From: Bacteroides pyogenes_A
GTDB taxonomy: Bacteria > Bacteroidota > Bacteroidia > Bacteroidales > Bacteroidaceae
NCBI RefSeq assembly: GCF_048595595.1
Contig: NZ_CP184347.1
Direction: 5' to 3' (one strand)
Length of the DNA: 64,000 nucleotides
Part shown: piece after piece, positions 61,649 to 64,000 of the stretch
How positions within the stretch are numbered: the first letter of the stretch is position 1
Layout: the number at the start of each line of letters is the position of its first letter
Translations under genes and position numbers: made by a program
Notes under the pieces: model-generated
What the model was told of the DNA's origin: nothing
The model's input: only the letters and a program-made list of their open reading frames with translations
Database searches by the model: none

Positions 61649-61669
61649 ATAAGTCGGAAGGTGGAACTG

Positions 61670-61677
61670 TATCTTTG
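61670..61677 (+). promoter_or_regulatory. -7 element driving lipoprotein copy 3
   Basis: TATCTTTG in the conserved position after the terminator. Confidence 0.5.
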
Positions 61678-61855
61678 CATCGCTGATGTAGATGGTTGTT
61701 ATGTGCCTGATTGCAACCGGGCGCAATGGGAAAGGAGTTGCATTGCAATTTAGCTGTTATTACGATTACAAATTATCCGGCGCTATACACTCCCCTAATA
61801 TGGCATTGTGGATGTTTGGGTTAAAATATTGATGAATATAAAAAGAATGTGAATT

Positions 61856-62281
61856 ATGAAACGAATCAGAAACTTTGTGCTGTTTTTTGTTGCTTTCACG
61901 CTGTTATACGCTTGCAGAAGGGAGGGGCATACTGACTTTGTGATGGTTAATAAATCCAACCGGGATATTGGTTGTCAAAGACAGCCTTCAACGTCAGAGA
62001 ATGGCTTCTTATGTAACGATGGAGCATTGTGTATTTCATCGGATTCATCGTTCAATTTCTCCGCACCCGATAGTGGGCGTAAATTAAGAGTTTGGGAAGA
62101 TTATTTAAAACATCATAAATACATTCAGATTTTGATTACGGATTGTGACACTTTTTGGGAATATCGTTCCAAACCTTGCGATACCATTCATAAATATGTT
62201 CCCATTCTCCATGTGTATCGGCTTACCTTGGAAGACTTGGAGCGAATGGATTGGAAGGTCATTTATCCGCCGGTGGAATAG
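61856..62281 (+). CDS. small lipoprotein, candidate immunity protein (copy 3, most divergent)
   Basis: 141 residues. The first ~25 residues and last ~60 match the other copies, but residues ~26-90 are largely different (DFVMVNKSNRDIGCQRQPST, LCNDGALCISSDSSFNFSAP), with extra cysteines. Conserved ends around a diversified centre indicate recombination or diversifying selection on the central part, as expected if that part contacts a variable toxin tip. It also has its own promoter element and fossil tip; the tip here has the most substitutions (MALWMFGLKY). Confidence 0.85.
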   Translation: MKRIRNFVLFFVAFTLLYACRREGHTDFVMVNKSNRDIGCQRQPSTSENGFLCNDGALCISSDSSFNFSAPDSGRKLRVWEDYLKHHKYIQILITDCDTFWEYRSKPCDTIHKYVPILHVYRLTLEDLERMDWKVIYPPVE

Positions 62282-62304
62282 GAGGCACAGAATATTTACT
62301 CAGA

Positions 62305-62337
62305 GGAAGGAGGTGTAAAAGCCTTCTTCCCTTTTTT
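62305..62337 (+). terminator. terminator after lipoprotein copy 3
   Basis: Same hairpin and T tract as in the other units. Confidence 0.85.
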
Positions 62338-62356
62338 AGTTCGGAAGGTGGAACTA

Positions 62357-62364
62357 TATCTTTG
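62357..62364 (+). promoter_or_regulatory. -7 element driving lipoprotein copy 4
   Basis: TATCTTTG in the conserved position after the terminator. Confidence 0.5.
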
Positions 62365-62542
62365 CATCGCTGATGTAGATGGTTGTTATACGCCTGATTG
62401 CAACCGGGCGCAATGGGAAAGGAGTTGCATTGCAATTTAGCTGTTATTACGATTACAAATTATCCGGTGCTATACACTCCCCCAATATGACATTGCGGAT
62501 GTTTTGGTTAAAATATTGATGAATATAAAAAGAATGTGAATT

Positions 62543-62983
62543 ATGAAACGAATCAGAAACTTTGTACTGTTTTTTGTTGCTTTCACGCTGCTATACGCTT
62601 GCAGAAGGGAGGGGCATACTGTCATTACGATAGTCAATCATTCCGATCGAAGTATAGCTGTTCAGGAACGGTATCCCATCAATCCGGAATCGGAATTCAT
62701 TCCGCTTTTTCGGTGCGGAACCGGTGCAACTCGTATTTTGCCGGGTTCTCAGATGACTACTTCGTATTATGGAGGACCTCATGATTTAGGAGTTTGGGAA
62801 AGCCATTTTAAACGTAATAAATACCTTCTGTTTTTGATTATGGATTGGGACACTTATTGGGAATATCATTCCAAACCTTGTGACATCATTCGTAAGTGTG
62901 TTCCCATTCTCCATGTGTATCGACTTACCTTGGAAGACTTGGAGCGAATGGATTGGAAGGTCGTTTATCCGCCGGTGGAATAA
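62543..62983 (+). CDS. small lipoprotein, candidate immunity protein (copy 4, identical to copy 1)
   Basis: 146 residues, identical in protein sequence to copy 1 (60455-60895). The nucleotide sequence also appears identical through the gene, while the flanks differ slightly (GGTTAAAAT against GGCTGAAAT upstream; TAAGAGG against TAGGAGG after the stop). This points to recent gene conversion between units 1 and 4. It is expressed, if at all, from the upstream TATCTTTG element. Confidence 0.85.
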   Translation: MKRIRNFVLFFVAFTLLYACRREGHTVITIVNHSDRSIAVQERYPINPESEFIPLFRCGTGATRILPGSQMTTSYYGGPHDLGVWESHFKRNKYLLFLIMDWDTYWEYHSKPCDIIRKCVPILHVYRLTLEDLERMDWKVVYPPVE

Positions 62984-63006
62984 GAGGCACAGAATATTTA
63001 CTCAGA

Positions 63007-63039
63007 GGAAGGAGGTGTAAAAGCCTTCTTCCCTTTTTT
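63007..63039 (+). terminator. terminator after lipoprotein copy 4
   Basis: Same hairpin and T tract as in the other units. Confidence 0.85.
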
Positions 63040-63058
63040 AGTTCGGAAGGTGGAACTG

Positions 63059-63066
63059 TATCTTTG
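63059..63066 (+). promoter_or_regulatory. -7 element driving lipoprotein copy 5
   Basis: TATCTTTG in the conserved position after the terminator. Confidence 0.5.
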
Positions 63067-63243
63067 CATCGCTGAGGTAGATGGTTGTTATGCGCCTGAT
63101 TGCAACCGGGCGCAATGGGAAAGGAGTTGCATTGCAATTTAGCTGTTATTACGATTACAAATTATCCGGTGCTATACACTCCCCCAATATGACATTGCGA
63201 ATGTTTTGGTTAAAATATTGATGAATATAAAAAGAATGTAAAT

Positions 63244-63687
63244 ATGAGACGAATCAGAAACTTTGTGCTGTTTTTTGTTGCTTTCACACTGTTATACGCT
63301 TGCAGAAGGGAGGGGCATTCTGACATTACGATAGTCAATCATTCCGATCGAAGTATAGCTGTTCAGGAGCAGTATCCCATCAATCCGGAATCGGAATTCA
63401 TTCCGCTTTTTCGGTGCGGAAACGGTGCAACTCGTATTTTGCCGAATTCTCAGCTTATTATTCCGAATGAAGATGGTCCTCCTGGTTTAGGAGGAGTTTG
63501 GGAAAGCTATTTTAAACGTAATAAATACCTTCAGTTTTTGATTATGGATTTTGATATTTATTGGGAATATCATTCCAAACCTTGCGACATCATTCGTAAG
63601 TGTGTTCCCATTCTCCATGTGTATCGACTTACCTTGGAAGACTTGGAGCGAATGGATTGGAAGGTCGTTTATCCGCCGATGGAATAA
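63244..63687 (+). CDS. small lipoprotein, candidate immunity protein (copy 5)
   Basis: 147 residues. It starts MRRIRNF rather than MKRIRNF and is otherwise a mosaic: the PINPESEFIPLFRCG segment matches copy 1 while NSQLIIPNEDGPPGLGGVWE resembles copy 2, with one inserted Gly. The C-terminus ends PPME instead of PPVE. It closes the array; after its terminator the sequence leaves the repeat and no further promoter element or tip is seen. Confidence 0.85.
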   Translation: MRRIRNFVLFFVAFTLLYACRREGHSDITIVNHSDRSIAVQEQYPINPESEFIPLFRCGNGATRILPNSQLIIPNEDGPPGLGGVWESYFKRNKYLQFLIMDFDIYWEYHSKPCDIIRKCVPILHVYRLTLEDLERMDWKVVYPPME

Positions 63688-63710
63688 GAGGCACAGAATA
63701 TTTACTCAGA

Positions 63711-63743
63711 GGAAGGAGGTGTAAAAGCCTTCTTCCCTTTTTT
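63711..63743 (+). terminator. terminator after lipoprotein copy 5, end of array
   Basis: GGAAGGAGG / CCTTCTTCC hairpin followed by CTTTTTT; similarity to the other units ends here. Confidence 0.85.
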
Positions 63744-63890
63744 CTTTTTCAGAAGCCTCAGGAATAATGTGGGTTCTCGGTTGTAGAAATTTCTTTCTTC
63801 TATTAAAAGTACTTAAAGAAACCCCTTTACATCACATTTTATTTGTTTCTTTGCACCAAATTAGGGTATGGATTGTACTGGTTTTTATAG

Positions 63891-64000
63891 ATGAATAAAC
63901 TCACGATAAATGCTTGTCCTCTGTGTGGCGGCACACGCTTGAAAGAGGGGATGACTTGTACGGATTTCTATGCTTCGGGCGAACAGTTTCAGCTTTGTTC
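63891..64000 (+). CDS. N-terminus of a probable SAM-dependent methyltransferase, cut by window edge
   Basis: Only 36 codons are visible, from ATG 63891 (MNKLTINACPLCGG). The CPLCGG zinc-ribbon start followed by MTCTDFYASGEQFQLC resembles class I methyltransferases that begin with a cysteine-rich putative zinc-binding segment. The catalytic domain is outside the window, so the call is tentative. The preceding 150 bp leave the immunity array; TTTCTTTG near 63846 is one base off a -7 element. Confidence 0.55.
   Translation, partial: MNKLTINACPLCGGTRLKEGMTCTDFYASGEQFQLC

Larger units (their letters stand above)
60358..63745 (+). repeat. five tandem ~700-bp units: RHS 3' tip plus lipoprotein gene
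   Basis: Units begin at 60358, 61062, 61759, 62446 and 63148 (lengths 704, 697, 687, 702; the fifth ends after its terminator). Each has the last ~24 RHS codons (YYDYKLSGAIHS..MTLR type, still in frame with a stop), a lipoprotein gene and a terminator hairpin. Units 1-4 also carry a TATCTTTG promoter element and a ~110-nt spacer leading into the next unit. Confidence 0.96.

Overview
The window is a chromosomal segment of a Bacteroidales bacterium, most likely Bacteroides or a close relative. The support is SusC/SusD pairs, DUF4294 and smalltalk-type proteins, succinate CoA-transferase, fused PutA, HU/amidase modules, and the Bacteroidetes promoter signature TAnnTTTG, often with TTG/TTTG about 19-21 bp upstream. 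Shine-Dalgarno sequences are mostly weak. Names rest on motifs and family knowledge; no database search was run.

Layout. 1-8.7 kb (minus strand): two SusC/SusD-type outer-membrane uptake pairs in one tight operon; the last susD runs off the left edge. 8.9-18.1 kb: a helix-hairpin-helix protein, a Panacea (DUF4065)/PemK-like toxin-antitoxin pair, DUF4294, a SpoU methyltransferase, nadA, tRNA-Pro(CGG), a frameshifted GrpB-family gene and an acyltransferase. 18.3-32 kb: leuS, YitT, rdgB, DUF1905, miaB, succinate CoA-transferase, an nrdD C-terminal remnant with intact nrdG, and putA. 33.4-43.2 kb: mlaEFD lipid transport, nadB, a PH-domain protein, a DNA-binding/Doc toxin-antitoxin-like pair, lpd and dacB (PBP4).

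43.3-64 kb is accessory. It holds a lipoprotein and an NTF2/HxlR pair with a strong operator dyad. A decayed stretch follows: a doubly frameshifted adenine methylase, a BRO protein between direct repeats, and an IS256 scrap. Next comes a phage-like cassette of S24 repressor, zinc-ribbon protein, DUF4373 protein with internal 29-residue repeats, HU-like protein, T7-lysozyme-like amidase and a 33-residue smalltalk peptide. The island ends with a secreted RHS/YD-repeat protein of 1998 residues. Its C-terminal tip carries HEYGH, and it is followed by five tandem lipoprotein genes. Each ~700 bp unit also repeats the last ~24 codons of the RHS gene, so the toxin tip and candidate immunity gene appear to have been amplified together.

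The intergenic DNA is unusually repetitive. A 22-bp repeat family forms arrays at three separate places (12.5, 32.9 and 49.0 kb). There are also 65-bp, 67-69-bp and 71-bp tandem repeats and ~440 bp of GCAAAY-type hexamers. The best candidates for something new are the RHS/lipoprotein array and the 22-bp array family.
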